A DNA stretch of 64,000 bases from Enterococcus mundtii (GTDB lineage: Bacteria > Bacillota > Bacilli > Lactobacillales > Enterococcaceae): NCBI RefSeq assembly GCF_002947535.1, contig NZ_PUAP01000026.1, forward strand, positions 1 through 64,000, in the 5' to 3' direction. Shown one piece after another: positions 39,542-48,810 of this stretch. Within the stretch, counting starts at the first letter, position 1. Each line of letters opens with the position of its first letter. The translations under genes and the position numbers were made by a program. Below the pieces are notes generated by a model. The model was not told the DNA's origin. It did no database searches and saw only the letters and a program-made list of their open reading frames with translations.

Positions 39542-41113
39542 TTATTTATCTGTATCTTTTAAATAGATGCTACCTGTTGTAGTAGACAACTCGATTTTCG
39601 CCATTTCATTTTCAGAAACGCGACGGAATTCTAGCATTTGGTTCGTGCGCTCTTTCTTTTCACGGATCACTTCATAATCAGATAGGCGGCTATTGATACT
39701 ACCTAGACTTGTTTTTGCGTGACCGTCCATACCGATAGTTGTTGGCAATGCAACTTTTACGTTACCGTTGACAGAGCTTGCTTCGATTTTCTTCAAACGA
39801 TCTTCTTTGACTGTCAGACGAACATCACCATTGACTAATGAGATCGCTAAGTTTTCTGGTGTTGCGCCAAAAGTAACTGTCCCGTTGACTGTTTCAATGA
39901 TGGAATCTAAAATGTCTCCATTACGGACATCGATATTCCCATTGACTCCACCAATCTCAAGCATCGTTGCAGCCATTTGCTCAACCATGATATTGCCGTT
40001 TGTTGATTTCATGTAGATGTCTTTTACATCTAAGTCTTCAACTACAATATTACCATTCAGTAATTTGATTGCTGTATGGTCATACGTACGTTTCGGTAAG
40101 TAGAAGACTAAATCGGCACGTACACGTTTGTTCGGGATTTGGAATGAAATGTGCTCTTCATTGACTTCGATCTGACTGCGTTCAGCAAAAGCTTCATAAG
40201 GCTCTGCACCCATTTTTCCATAAAGCTTGATTTTCGCTTCGACTTTTACGTCTTCGCTATCCCAAGTTTTCAAGGTTACATTCCCATTAGCCGCTTTGAT
40301 GTCGATGATACTGGCTTGTGGCGCGCTATAGTAAAATTCGTGTTCAAATTTAGTTGTAGCGATACCAGGTACTCGTAAGCTGACATCTTTCCATTCCATA
40401 TTGTCATTCACTGTTACGGAAACATTTTGGAAGGTTTTCTTTAAGAATTTACCTAATTGAGTCCCAGCTTCAGTCATTTTCTCGCCAACTTGGTTCAATG
40501 TGTCATTTGCTTGTTCTTTCCAATCTTCTGGTAAGTCAAACTTCTCAGCAAAAATGTCTTTTTTCTCAGACCATTGGTTTTTACGGATATCTTTTAGTTC
40601 AGCTTCAAGCTTGATGCGTTCTTCAGATAAGAGATCTCCAGCTGCTTCTAGTTCTTTGACTTCTTGCTCTAGTTGTTGGCGTTGTGTCAATTCTTCTTCT
40701 GTTAGTTGATCCAACTCTTCTTTTGTATTCAATTGCATCAATGTTTCCTGTTTTTCATTGCTTGCAATTTTATTTTCAAAAAGTTTTGCGTTGACTTCAT
40801 CTAAGTGAGCAGAAGTTTTGTTTGCTTCAGTCGCCAATTCATCTAGGATTTTTTCTAGATTTTCTTGATCTTCTTGTTCTTTTTGTCTTGGGTCTGGTTC
40901 TACTGTTTCACGTTCAGTTCTGCCATTTTCAAGTTCATCGATCAAGCGACTTGCTTCATCTTTTTCTTTACGATCAGCATGTACACGATCTGCCTCTTTT
41001 GCGATTTGCTTTTCATCTTTTTCAGTTGCCATGCTCTCTAATAGGTCTAAACCTTCTTCTGTGGAAAGGATGCCTTTTTTAACTAATTCTAAAATACGTT
41101 CTCTTTCTTTCAT
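39542..41113 (-). CDS. liaX: LiaX, daptomycin/antimicrobial-peptide response protein
   Basis: A 523-residue protein. The N-terminal part (1-190) is charged and helical with a short SHOCT-like start (ERERILELVKKGILSTEEGLDLLE) and long coiled coils. The C-terminal part (about 240-523) is a DUF4097 beta-solenoid with repeated NGN(I/V) turns. There is no signal peptide. In E. faecalis this protein is the LiaR-controlled sensor/inhibitor that governs membrane adaptation; its C-terminal domain restrains the response. Identification rests on architecture and the following liaY-liaZ genes. A LiaR-like operator lies upstream. Confidence 0.88.
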   Translation of the reverse strand: MKERERILELVKKGILSTEEGLDLLESMATEKDEKQIAKEADRVHADRKEKDEASRLIDELENGRTERETVEPDPRQKEQEDQENLEKILDELATEANKTSAHLDEVNAKLFENKIASNEKQETLMQLNTKEELDQLTEEELTQRQQLEQEVKELEAAGDLLSEERIKLEAELKDIRKNQWSEKKDIFAEKFDLPEDWKEQANDTLNQVGEKMTEAGTQLGKFLKKTFQNVSVTVNDNMEWKDVSLRVPGIATTKFEHEFYYSAPQASIIDIKAANGNVTLKTWDSEDVKVEAKIKLYGKMGAEPYEAFAERSQIEVNEEHISFQIPNKRVRADLVFYLPKRTYDHTAIKLLNGNIVVEDLDVKDIYMKSTNGNIMVEQMAATMLEIGGVNGNIDVRNGDILDSIIETVNGTVTFGATPENLAISLVNGDVRLTVKEDRLKKIEASSVNGNVKVALPTTIGMDGHAKTSLGSINSRLSDYEVIREKKERTNQMLEFRRVSENEMAKIELSTTTGSIYLKDTDK

Positions 41114-41166
41114 GGAAATTGCCTCCTTATAGCAAAAATTGTTTGCAAGCTTTTCCTTACATACAC

Positions 41167-41214
41167 ATTATGCAATGATTTGAAGAAAAAGTCATAGGAC
41201 TTAAGTTGTAACTT
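41167..41214 (-). promoter_or_regulatory. liaX promoter with LiaR-like operators
   Basis: The palindrome AAGTC-CTAT-GACTT (41189-41202) resembles LiaR/CesR/VraR sites and lies about 35 bases before the probable start of transcription (-10 CATAAT, 41167-41172). A second palindrome, AAGTTacAACTT, adjoins it upstream (about 41203-41214). Confidence 0.5.
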
Positions 41215-41224
41215 TCTCTCATTC

Positions 41225-41983
41225 TTAGGATGATTTTTCCTGACGAGTGAATAAAACTGAAGAAATGACTGATGTTATCGGTAAAACAAGGATTGCTGCA
41301 CTTGTTGTGATCACTACAGTTACATACTCCAAAACGAAGGTTTTTTCGTTGATCAACTGAGCAAAAGACAATTCTAGATCGATAAACCATAAAATCAGTG
41401 CCAAACAATTTCCCATGAAAGCAAACACCAATGTTGTCACTGTAGTAGCTAAAATTTTTCTGCCGATCCGCATACTCGATTTTACTAATTCACGATACGT
41501 TTGTAATGGATCTGTAAGATATACTTCATACGTCGCACTAGCGATCGACACACTTGCATCTAACACGGCCCCACTGACACTGATCAATAAAATCGCTCGT
41601 GTCAATGCGAAAAAATCCAAAGGTACATGCAAATCAAACCCTGTCAGCTCATCTAATTCAATCCTTGTAAATCCTTGGACCGCTAGTTCAGAAAGAACCG
41701 GCGTCACTAATAAGAAAATAACTAGAAATAATAAAACACTTATAAAAGCTGCTTTCATCTTGAGATTATAACCATTGACAAAAAACAACGTCACACTAGT
41801 GATCAATAAAAAGATCACGATGGCACTTGGCAATATTGGCAAACGAAAATGATACAGGACCAATAGAAGGAAAAACAACAATACGTTGATGAACAGACCT
41901 AAGATCGTATACAGTCCATTTTTTCCACCAACCAATAAAATCAATAGCACTAAGAGAAGCGCTAAGAGCAAAAGTACATTCAT
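41225..41983 (-). CDS. YibE/F family membrane protein (short)
   Basis: About 252 residues with seven or eight membrane segments from the N-terminus, belonging to the YibE/F family. Its ATG at 41983 overlaps the stop of the longer partner by one base and has GGAGGG upstream. The family is widespread in Firmicutes without a defined role; a transport or channel function is only a guess from topology. Confidence 0.82.
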   Translation of the reverse strand: MNVLLLLALLLVLLILLVGGKNGLYTILGLFINVLLFFLLLVLYHFRLPILPSAIVIFLLITSVTLFFVNGYNLKMKAAFISVLLFLVIFLLVTPVLSELAVQGFTRIELDELTGFDLHVPLDFFALTRAILLISVSGAVLDASVSIASATYEVYLTDPLQTYRELVKSSMRIGRKILATTVTTLVFAFMGNCLALILWFIDLELSFAQLINEKTFVLEYVTVVITTSAAILVLPITSVISSVLFTRQEKSS

Positions 41984-43029
41984 CAAATCGCCCTCCGATA
42001 CTTCAAATGACCTAAATAGCATAAAAGTGTAATAGGAATCGAAAGGACAATACCTAGACTTCCACTGATCACCCTTAGCAATTCCAACGAGAGATGTAAC
42101 TCAACCGCATCTCTCAAAGGCCAACCATTGTTAAAGTAAACAAGTAACATCGGGATCGTCCCACTGACGTATACGAATAGTAAGATATTCGTCATGGAAC
42201 CAATCACATCTTGTCCCACCATTTGACCAGACTGCCATAATCGTTTCATTGTTAGTTTCGGTTGTTTACTCACCAACTCATCCAAAGTAGTCGTGACTGT
42301 GACAACTGTATCCAACACGCCACCAGTCATCCCTACTAATAAACTAGCTAAAAAAACGGAACGATAGGGGCGAGTCAAGTAACTCATTTCTTCATAGCGT
42401 AATCCTTGATCATTCAAATAATCCATTGCCAACAAACAAATTAGAAAGGCTACCCCTACACTTGAAATAGTTGCAACGATTTTTACCAACCCACCTTGTT
42501 GCCACCCATCTAAGGCGACAACGCAAATGATCGTTCCTATTAACACAAAAAGGACACTCGTCATCACTAATGATATTCCTTGGGTCTGCGTGAATCCCTG
42601 AAGAAGTAAAATCAATAATAAGAGATTGAGTCCGACACTGATCAAAGTGAATATGCCTGCTTTACCGCCTACGAATAAGAGCGCACAGATAAATAAACTT
42701 GTAAAAAGGAATAACCAGCCGTCATTCTTTTTGCTGAGTATCTGCCATTCATCCCCGATTTTTCGTACGAGATAAAGTTGATTCGTCTTAGCTTTTGCAT
42801 GTTCGATCTGATTTTCTTGGTGCGGAATAAACAGAATGAGTTCTGTTCCTTTCGCTTGCGTATTCATTAATTCTCCTTTGATTACTTGTTGTTCATTTTC
42901 TAGCGATACTTGCTGTACTTGCATGATCGGTTCTTCGTACCATTCTGTCGTATTTTGGATTACCCAAGCTACCACAAAACAACTACAAAGAATCAAACAT
43001 TTGATCAATAACTGATTTTTTTTGTACAT
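41983..43029 (-). CDS. YibE/F family membrane protein (long)
   Basis: A 348-residue protein. An N-terminal membrane anchor (residues 8-26) is followed by an extracytoplasmic domain of about 80 residues (EEPIMQVQQVSLENEQQVIKG...), then six or seven membrane segments with the YibE/F core. It pairs with the short paralogue downstream, probably as a two-part membrane complex. The function is unknown. The tandem repeat array lies directly upstream. Confidence 0.82.
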   Translation of the reverse strand: MYKKNQLLIKCLILCSCFVVAWVIQNTTEWYEEPIMQVQQVSLENEQQVIKGELMNTQAKGTELILFIPHQENQIEHAKAKTNQLYLVRKIGDEWQILSKKNDGWLFLFTSLFICALLFVGGKAGIFTLISVGLNLLLLILLLQGFTQTQGISLVMTSVLFVLIGTIICVVALDGWQQGGLVKIVATISSVGVAFLICLLAMDYLNDQGLRYEEMSYLTRPYRSVFLASLLVGMTGGVLDTVVTVTTTLDELVSKQPKLTMKRLWQSGQMVGQDVIGSMTNILLFVYVSGTIPMLLVYFNNGWPLRDAVELHLSLELLRVISGSLGIVLSIPITLLCYLGHLKYRRAI

Positions 43030-43045
43030 ACGCCTTCCTTTCAGA

Positions 43046-43399
43046 GGTTGTGAAAGAAGCGGTCAGCACTAAGGCATAAGGCAGAAAAATCGAAAATGGC
43101 TTTTTCATTTTTGATTTTTTTAACTTATGTCCGAAGTGTTGCTTCTTGAACACCGTTTATCTAGGTTGTGAAAGAAGTGCTCAGCTCCAAGAAATAAGAG
43201 TGAAGAACCGAAAATTGATCTTCAAATTTTTGGGGGTTCACGCTTATTTCCGAAGGAGCTACTTCTTGAACACCGTTTATCTAGGTTGTAAAAGAAGCGA
43301 CTTGACCTGAGCAGTAAGATAGAAAATTGAAAAATAGTTTTTCATATTTTACAATTTTTTAGCTTAGTGTTGAAGGTCAGCTTCTTGAACACCGTTTAT
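43046..43399 (+). repeat. Tandem array of three palindromic repeat units
   Basis: Three head-to-tail units begin at 43046, 43164 and 43284 (periods 118 and 120). Each starts GGTTGTRAAAGAAG and ends CTTCTTGAACACCGTTTAT. Between these conserved ends the sequences differ, but the paired arms keep complementarity: AGCACT/AGTGTT, AGCTCC/GGAGCT and TGACCT/AGGTCA. Related single copies lie at 71-190, 246-410, 31364-31480 and 53590-53700. Confidence 0.88.
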
Positions 43400-43498
43400 T
43401 CATTTCAGAAGAAATCGAATGTCTAATGTACCTGAAAATGGATAACAACAAGCAACTAAACATCTCAACATTCCAAATAATTGTTTATTACTCAATTT

Positions 43499-43546
43499 AA
43501 AAGCCCACCTCCAAAAATATGGCTCTATTTTCGGAGGTGGGCTTTT
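43499..43546 (-). terminator. Terminator of the pst-phoU operon
   Basis: AAAAGCCCACCTCC (43499-43512) and GGAGGTGGGCTTTT (43533-43546) form a strong stem, 65 bases past the phoU stop. Confidence 0.85.
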
Positions 43547-43610
43547 ATTTCTCGGAAAGCCTGATCAGTATTTGATAAAAACCAGCTTGAGATTTTTATC
43601 AATGATTAGG

Positions 43611-44282
43611 CTATTCGTTATGGTTTGTATTCAGCTCAGTGATTTTACCTGTAGCTAGATACACGATCCATTCACAGATATTCGTTACGTAGTCACCGAT
43701 TCGTTCTAAATAGCTTGCTACGTTGACATAGTCCGTTCCACTGATAACAGTTTCGGGATTTGATTGCATGTTCTTGATCGTTGCATTGTAGATGCGGTTG
43801 AATGATTCGTTGACGCGATGATCCATGTTTGCAATGGTACGAGCATCTTTTTCATCTGTTTTTACGTAAGCAACTAAGACGTTGTCCACCATTTTCTTGA
43901 CGTAATCAGACATATCAGAGATTTCTTTTTCGATTTCAGGAATTCTTGTTTCTCCTTTAAGACGAATCGTTGATTTGGCGATCGATACTGCATGATCAGC
44001 CATACGCTCTAAATCTGAACTAGCTTTCATTACGGTGATGATCGTCCGTAGATCGGTAGTCACCGGTTGCTGTAAAGCGATCATTTCAAAGCTCTTTTTC
44101 TCTAATCGTGTTTCCATATCATTGATCGTAATGTCATTTTCAATTACTTCTTTTGCAAGAACTTTGTCGTGTTTTGTATAAGAGCGCACTGATTTATGCA
44201 CGGCATTACTGACCATCATTCCCATTTCGTAAAATTGATTATGAAGGTTCAATAATTCTTCTTCAAATTGTGTTCGTAACAT
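43611..44282 (-). CDS. phoU: Phosphate signalling protein PhoU
   Basis: A 223-residue all-helical protein with two PhoU repeats, each with the acidic metal-binding ExxxD pattern (MKASSDLERMADHAV and SYLERIGDYVTNI). It couples the Pst transporter to the PhoR/PhoP system and limits uptake when phosphate is plentiful. It lies last in the pst operon. Confidence 0.95.
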   Translation of the reverse strand: MLRTQFEEELLNLHNQFYEMGMMVSNAVHKSVRSYTKHDKVLAKEVIENDITINDMETRLEKKSFEMIALQQPVTTDLRTIITVMKASSDLERMADHAVSIAKSTIRLKGETRIPEIEKEISDMSDYVKKMVDNVLVAYVKTDEKDARTIANMDHRVNESFNRIYNATIKNMQSNPETVISGTDYVNVASYLERIGDYVTNICEWIVYLATGKITELNTNHNE

Positions 44283-44294
44283 CCTCTTTCCCCC

Positions 44295-45053
44295 TTATCC
44301 GAATCGTCCTGAGATATAATCTTCCGTTTCTTTTTTATCTGGATTCATAAATATTTTTTTCGTATTGTTGAACTCGATCAAATTGCCGTCTAAAAAGAAA
44401 GCTGTTTTGTCTGAAATACGTGATGCTTGTGACATATTGTGGGTCACGATGATCATTGTATAGCGTTCTCTTAACTCTAATAACATACTTTCTATTTTAC
44501 CAGTAGAGACTGGATCTAAGGCACTTGTTGGCTCATCTAGCAAAATAATGTCTGGATTGACTGCCAAAACTCGGGCGATACACACCCGCTGCTGTTGTCC
44601 ACCTGATAAAGACAACGCACTTTTATGCAACTTATCTTTGACATCTTCCCAAACGGATGCTGCTTTCAAGCTTTCTTCTACTACTTGGTCTAACACTTTT
44701 TTATCTTTTTCACCTTTGATTTTCAACCCATAAATGACATTCTCATAGATTGAAAATGGAAAAGGATTTGGTTGTTGGAACACCATGCCGATTTCTTTAC
44801 GTAGTCCAACGATATCCGTTTTAGGACTGTAGATATCATTGCCTTTATAAACGACACTACCAGTGATCGTCACGCCAGGGATCAAATCATTCATACGGTT
44901 CAATGAACGTAAATAAGTAGATTTCCCGCAACCAGATGGTCCGATCATCGCAGTGATCTCGCCTTTGTTGAAACTTAGATCAATGCCTTTCAAGGCTTCT
45001 TTTTCCCCATAATACAGATGAAGATCTTTTGATGAGATAATTTCTTTTGTCAT
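44295..45053 (-). CDS. pstB: Phosphate ABC transporter ATPase (PstB2)
   Basis: A 252-residue ATPase with Walker [10 protein letters not shown], signature LSGGQQQR and Walker [14 protein letters not shown], all intact, and the PstB-type N-terminus. It is paralogous to the gene upstream. Two PstB subunits in tandem are usual in lactic acid bacteria. Which one pairs with PstCA is unknown. Confidence 0.95.
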   Translation of the reverse strand: MTKEIISSKDLHLYYGEKEALKGIDLSFNKGEITAMIGPSGCGKSTYLRSLNRMNDLIPGVTITGSVVYKGNDIYSPKTDIVGLRKEIGMVFQQPNPFPFSIYENVIYGLKIKGEKDKKVLDQVVEESLKAASVWEDVKDKLHKSALSLSGGQQQRVCIARVLAVNPDIILLDEPTSALDPVSTGKIESMLLELRERYTMIIVTHNMSQASRISDKTAFFLDGNLIEFNNTKKIFMNPDKKETEDYISGRFG

Positions 45054-45068
45054 AGCAAGTCCTCCGTC

Positions 45069-45875
45069 TTAACCAAAATGACCGGACACATAGTCTTCAG
45101 TTGCCTGAATCTTAGGTCTAGTAAATATTTTATTCGTCTTGTCATACTCGATCACATTTCCAAGATAGAAGAAAGCAGTGTAATCACTGATTCGGGCAGC
45201 TTGTTGCATATTGTGAGTCACAATAATGATCGTATAATCTTCTTTTAAGTTGACTAACGTTTCTTCTACAGTCCCTGTTGAAATCGGGTCTAACGCACTC
45301 GCTGGTTCATCAAGCAATAAAATATCTGGTTTCATCGCGATTGCACGGGCGATACATAGACGTTGCTGTTGTCCACCGGATAGTGCCAAGGCACTTTTGT
45401 GTAGACTATCTTTTACTTGATCCCATAACGCCGCTTGTTTCAAACTAGTTTCTACGATCTCATCTAGTTTTTGTTTGTTTTTCTCACCATGTTGTTTCAA
45501 GGCAAACGTAATATTGTCATAGATCGATTTACTAAATGGATTTGGACGTTGGAACACCATTCCGATTCGTTTGCGCATTTCGTAAACGTCGATTTGTGGT
45601 GCATTGACATTGACGTCTTTATACATGATTTGACCTGTGATCTTCGTGTTTGCAATCCCATCGTTCATTCGATTCAATGAACGAAGATATGTGGATTTTC
45701 CACATCCTGAAGGGCCGATCAAAGCAGTGATCTTATTTTTCTCAAACTCAAGATCTACTCCTTTGATGGCTTCATTATCGCCATACCATACGTGTAAATC
45801 ATCTGTATATAGAGCGACATCTTTCTCAGCGCCCATTTTGATGATATTGGTTTCATTCATATTATATTCTTTCAT
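45069..45875 (-). CDS. pstB: Phosphate ABC transporter ATPase (PstB1)
   Basis: A 268-residue ATPase with intact Walker A (GPSGCGKST), signature LSGGQQQR and Walker B ([13 protein letters not shown]). It has a longer, charged N-terminus than the paralogue 15 bases downstream. An internal start (near residue 5) is possible. It lies between pstA and the second pstB. Confidence 0.95.
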   Translation of the reverse strand: MKEYNMNETNIIKMGAEKDVALYTDDLHVWYGDNEAIKGVDLEFEKNKITALIGPSGCGKSTYLRSLNRMNDGIANTKITGQIMYKDVNVNAPQIDVYEMRKRIGMVFQRPNPFSKSIYDNITFALKQHGEKNKQKLDEIVETSLKQAALWDQVKDSLHKSALALSGGQQQRLCIARAIAMKPDILLLDEPASALDPISTGTVEETLVNLKEDYTIIIVTHNMQQAARISDYTAFFYLGNVIEYDKTNKIFTRPKIQATEDYVSGHFG

Positions 45876-45889
45876 TCTGCTTCTTCTCC

Positions 45890-46774
45890 TTAAGCTGAAG
45901 TCATTTTACGGTGCAGACGTTTCCCAATTGCTCGAGCACCAAAGTTGAATAGTAACACAGCGATGATCAATACCGCAGAAGCTCCTGCTGAAACGGAAAC
46001 GCCGTCTGGCATCGTTCCTTCTGTATTGATTTTCCAGATGTGGACAGCTAGTGTTTCAGCTTGTCGGAAGATACCGATCGGGCTGGAAATGCTAAATGGA
46101 TTCCAGTTAGTAAAATCTAAGGCTGGCGCACTTTGACCAGCTGTATAGATCAATGCTGCGGCTTCCCCGAAAATACGACCAGAACTCAAGATGACCCCTG
46201 TCAATATACCCGGTGTCGCTTCAGGAACGACGACACGAAGCACTGTTTCCCAACGAGACAATCCTAAAGCTAAACCAGCTTCACGTTGTGTGTAATGAAC
46301 AGCTTGTAAAGATTCTTCGACCGTTCGAGTCAATAAAGGTAGATTGAATACCGTTAATGCTAAGGCACCTGAAATGATCGAGAATCCATATTGGAATTGG
46401 ATAACGAAAACCAAGAAACCAAATAGACCGACGACAACAGAAGGTAATGAGCTAAGGATCTCGATTGATGTGCGGATCACGTCTGTCAACCAGTTTTTAC
46501 CTGCATATTCAGACAAGTAGATTCCTGCACCCAGTGAAATCGGAAAACTGATGATCATCGTGATGATCAGTAAATAGATGGAGTTGAATAATTGGATCCC
46601 GATCCCGCCACCTTCTTGATACGCTTTTGACGGTTCAGTCAAGAATGACCAAGAGATGTGTGGGATACCGCGAACTAAAATGTAAAGAAGCAACGCAGCG
46701 AGAATCAGGACGATAATGCCTGAAATCACATATAAGATACCTGTTGCTATTTTATCAGAACGTTTTGCATTCAT
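45890..46774 (-). CDS. pstA: Phosphate ABC transporter permease PstA
   Basis: A 294-residue inner-membrane subunit with six segments and the binding-protein-dependent transport motif [26 protein letters not shown] (EAA loop) that contacts the ATPase. Its ATG overlaps the pstC stop. It forms the channel with PstC. Confidence 0.95.
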   Translation of the reverse strand: MNAKRSDKIATGILYVISGIIVLILAALLLYILVRGIPHISWSFLTEPSKAYQEGGGIGIQLFNSIYLLIITMIISFPISLGAGIYLSEYAGKNWLTDVIRTSIEILSSLPSVVVGLFGFLVFVIQFQYGFSIISGALALTVFNLPLLTRTVEESLQAVHYTQREAGLALGLSRWETVLRVVVPEATPGILTGVILSSGRIFGEAAALIYTAGQSAPALDFTNWNPFSISSPIGIFRQAETLAVHIWKINTEGTMPDGVSVSAGASAVLIIAVLLFNFGARAIGKRLHRKMTSA

Positions 46775-47694
46775 TATTTCAATTCTCCCTTCTTACCGAT
46801 CAAGCGGATAACGATATTAAAGAATAATGACATCAAGAGTAAGATCAAGGCTAGTGACCATAGAACATTATTTTCAACGGTACCCATGATCGTATTTCCG
46901 ATACCCATCGTCAAGATCGATGTTAACGTAGCTGCCGGTGTGGTAAAGCCAGTTGGCATCAATGCCGCATTACCGATAACCATTTGGATCGCTAAGGCTT
47001 CACCAAAGGCACGAGCCATCCCGAAGACGATTGCTGTCAAGATTCCTGGGATTGCTGCGCGTAAAACGACTTTATACGTGGTTTGCCATCTCGTTGCTCC
47101 TAACGCAAGAGATGCTTCACGATAATGTCTTGGTACAGCTTTTAACGCATCGACTGTCATCGTCGTAACCGTTGGTAAGATCATTACGAACAACACAAAT
47201 GTTCCGGCTAAAATACCAAAACCAGTTCCGCCAAAAATGCCACGAATAAACGGAACGATGACGGATAGACCGATAAAACCATAAACAACTGAAGGAATAC
47301 CTACAAGCAGTTCAATGACTGGTTGTAAAATCTTTGTTCCGTTTTTCGGAGAGATTTCTGTCATAAAAACGGCTGCGCCGATCGCAAACGGCGTTGCAAT
47401 GATCGCAGATAAAAAAGTGACGATAAATGATCCCGCAATCATTGGTAGAGCCCCAACCATTGGTTTTCCATCCGGTCCTAAGGCACTCGGATTCCAATTT
47501 GTTCCAAACAAGAAATCGAAAATATTGATTTTATCAACAAAAAAGGTCGCTAACCCTTTGCTGGCAACAAAATAAAATATTGCTAAAACAACCACTACAA
47601 TCAATGCAATACACAAAAAGCTGATAAACTTTCCACGTTGTTCCATTTTCGAGCGCTTGGATTTAGTTACTAGTGCTTTTTTTACATCTTCCAC
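46774..47694 (-). CDS. pstC: Phosphate ABC transporter permease PstC
   Basis: A 306-residue subunit with six membrane segments and the EAA loop EASLALGATRWQTTYKVVLRAAIPG. The basic N-terminus is cytosolic. It is separated from pstS by 115 bases that hold direct repeats resembling a Pho box, so it may have its own phosphate-responsive promoter. Confidence 0.95.
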   Translation of the reverse strand: MEDVKKALVTKSKRSKMEQRGKFISFLCIALIVVVVLAIFYFVASKGLATFFVDKINIFDFLFGTNWNPSALGPDGKPMVGALPMIAGSFIVTFLSAIIATPFAIGAAVFMTEISPKNGTKILQPVIELLVGIPSVVYGFIGLSVIVPFIRGIFGGTGFGILAGTFVLFVMILPTVTTMTVDALKAVPRHYREASLALGATRWQTTYKVVLRAAIPGILTAIVFGMARAFGEALAIQMVIGNAALMPTGFTTPAATLTSILTMGIGNTIMGTVENNVLWSLALILLLMSLFFNIVIRLIGKKGELK

Positions 47695-47767
47695 AGATGA
47701 TTCCTCCTTGGTCCTTTAACATACCTATACAGTCTACTAAGCGAATATCAATTTGATTTTAATAACA

Positions 47768-47804
47768 TGTAAATTTTTTGCTAACTTTGTAAATTTTGTG
47801 TAAA
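47768..47804 (-). promoter_or_regulatory. Pho-box-like direct repeats before pstC
   Basis: On the minus strand TTTACA occurs at 47804-47799, 47793-47788 and 47773-47768, spaced 11 and 20 bases, with a weaker TTAGCA between. Such repeats spaced by about 11 bases match PhoP-binding sites. They lie about 75-110 bases before the pstC start. Confidence 0.6.
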
Positions 47805-47809
47805 GATGG

Positions 47810-48664
47810 TTAATTCACCACATTACCTTCCCAATCTCGTTCAACTTTCATACTTGATACTGGAATATAGCCTAAATCACCAACAATATTATTTTGTACT
47901 TCATCTGATAAGATATAAGCTAAAAAGTCTTTCGTTAATTGACTTGTCTCTTTTCGCGTGTACATATGTTCATATGCCCAAATCGTCCAGTCATTTGTTG
48001 TGACATTCTCATCTGTTGGTTCGACACCATCGATTTTCAATGTATCAACATCTTTTGATACATAAGAAAAAGCAACATAGCTGATTGCTCCCGGTGTATC
48101 TGCGACGATTTGACGGACCATTCCACTAGAATCCTGTTCTTGGGAACGGATCGCTGTTTCACCATCTAAGACCCATTTTTCAAAAGTAGCTCTAGTCCCA
48201 CTTCCTGCTGCACGGTTCAAGATCACGATCGGTTGATCTTTCCCACCTAATTGTTTCCAGTTCGTTAGTTCGCCAGTAAATACTTTTTTCAAGTCTTCCA
48301 TTGAAATGTTATCGATCCCAACTTCTTTGTTGACTATTGGTGTAATGCCGACTACTGCTACTCGGTGGTCGATCAGTGCGGAGGCATCGATCCCTGATTT
48401 CTCTTCTGCAAACAAGTCGGAATTACCGATCTCAACAGCTCCTGATTGGACTTGTGATAAACCTGTACCACTTCCGCCACCTTGTACGTTGATAAACTTG
48501 CCGGGATTTTCTGACTGATACGTCTCAGCAACCGTTTCAACTAAAGGTTGTAAAGCGGATGATCCTACCGCTGTGATCGATTCTCCTTGGTCGACCAGGT
48601 TTGAACACCCAGACATTGTTATAATTAGTGCGAACATTGGTATTAATAATCGTAATTTTTTCAT
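47810..48664 (-). CDS. pstS: Phosphate-binding lipoprotein PstS
   Basis: A 284-residue lipoprotein. The signal peptide ends in lipobox MSGC with Cys20 as the lipidated residue, handled by Lgt. The phosphate-binding loops are seen in TAVGSSALQPL, GGGSGTGLSQV and NRAAGSGTRATFEKW. It delivers phosphate to PstCA. It is first in the pst operon; no Pho box with TTTACA repeats was found directly upstream. Confidence 0.95.
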   Translation of the reverse strand: MKKLRLLIPMFALIITMSGCSNLVDQGESITAVGSSALQPLVETVAETYQSENPGKFINVQGGGSGTGLSQVQSGAVEIGNSDLFAEEKSGIDASALIDHRVAVVGITPIVNKEVGIDNISMEDLKKVFTGELTNWKQLGGKDQPIVILNRAAGSGTRATFEKWVLDGETAIRSQEQDSSGMVRQIVADTPGAISYVAFSYVSKDVDTLKIDGVEPTDENVTTNDWTIWAYEHMYTRKETSQLTKDFLAYILSDEVQNNIVGDLGYIPVSSMKVERDWEGNVVN

Positions 48665-48795
48665 TAGAAATCTCCTTCAATCCTAAAGTATATCCATTTT
48701 AACATTTTCACTATTACTTGAAAATCAATTGATTTTATTAAATAACATATAATCTAATTTAATTTAAAAAAATACTATCTCAATAAATTTTTCTA

Positions 48796-48804
48796 TGCTA
48801 TACT
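48796..48804 (+). promoter_or_regulatory. Extended -10 promoter for the candidate small RNA
   Basis: TGCTATACT on the + strand is an extended -10 element; the -35 region is weak. Transcription would start near 48811. Confidence 0.5.
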
Positions 48805-48810
48805 GGCATT

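Noticed and set aside
43046-43399. Tandem repeats as a CRISPR array
   Set aside because: The units are about 119 bases with conserved ends and paired interiors; there are no short identical repeats with unique spacers and no cas genes.
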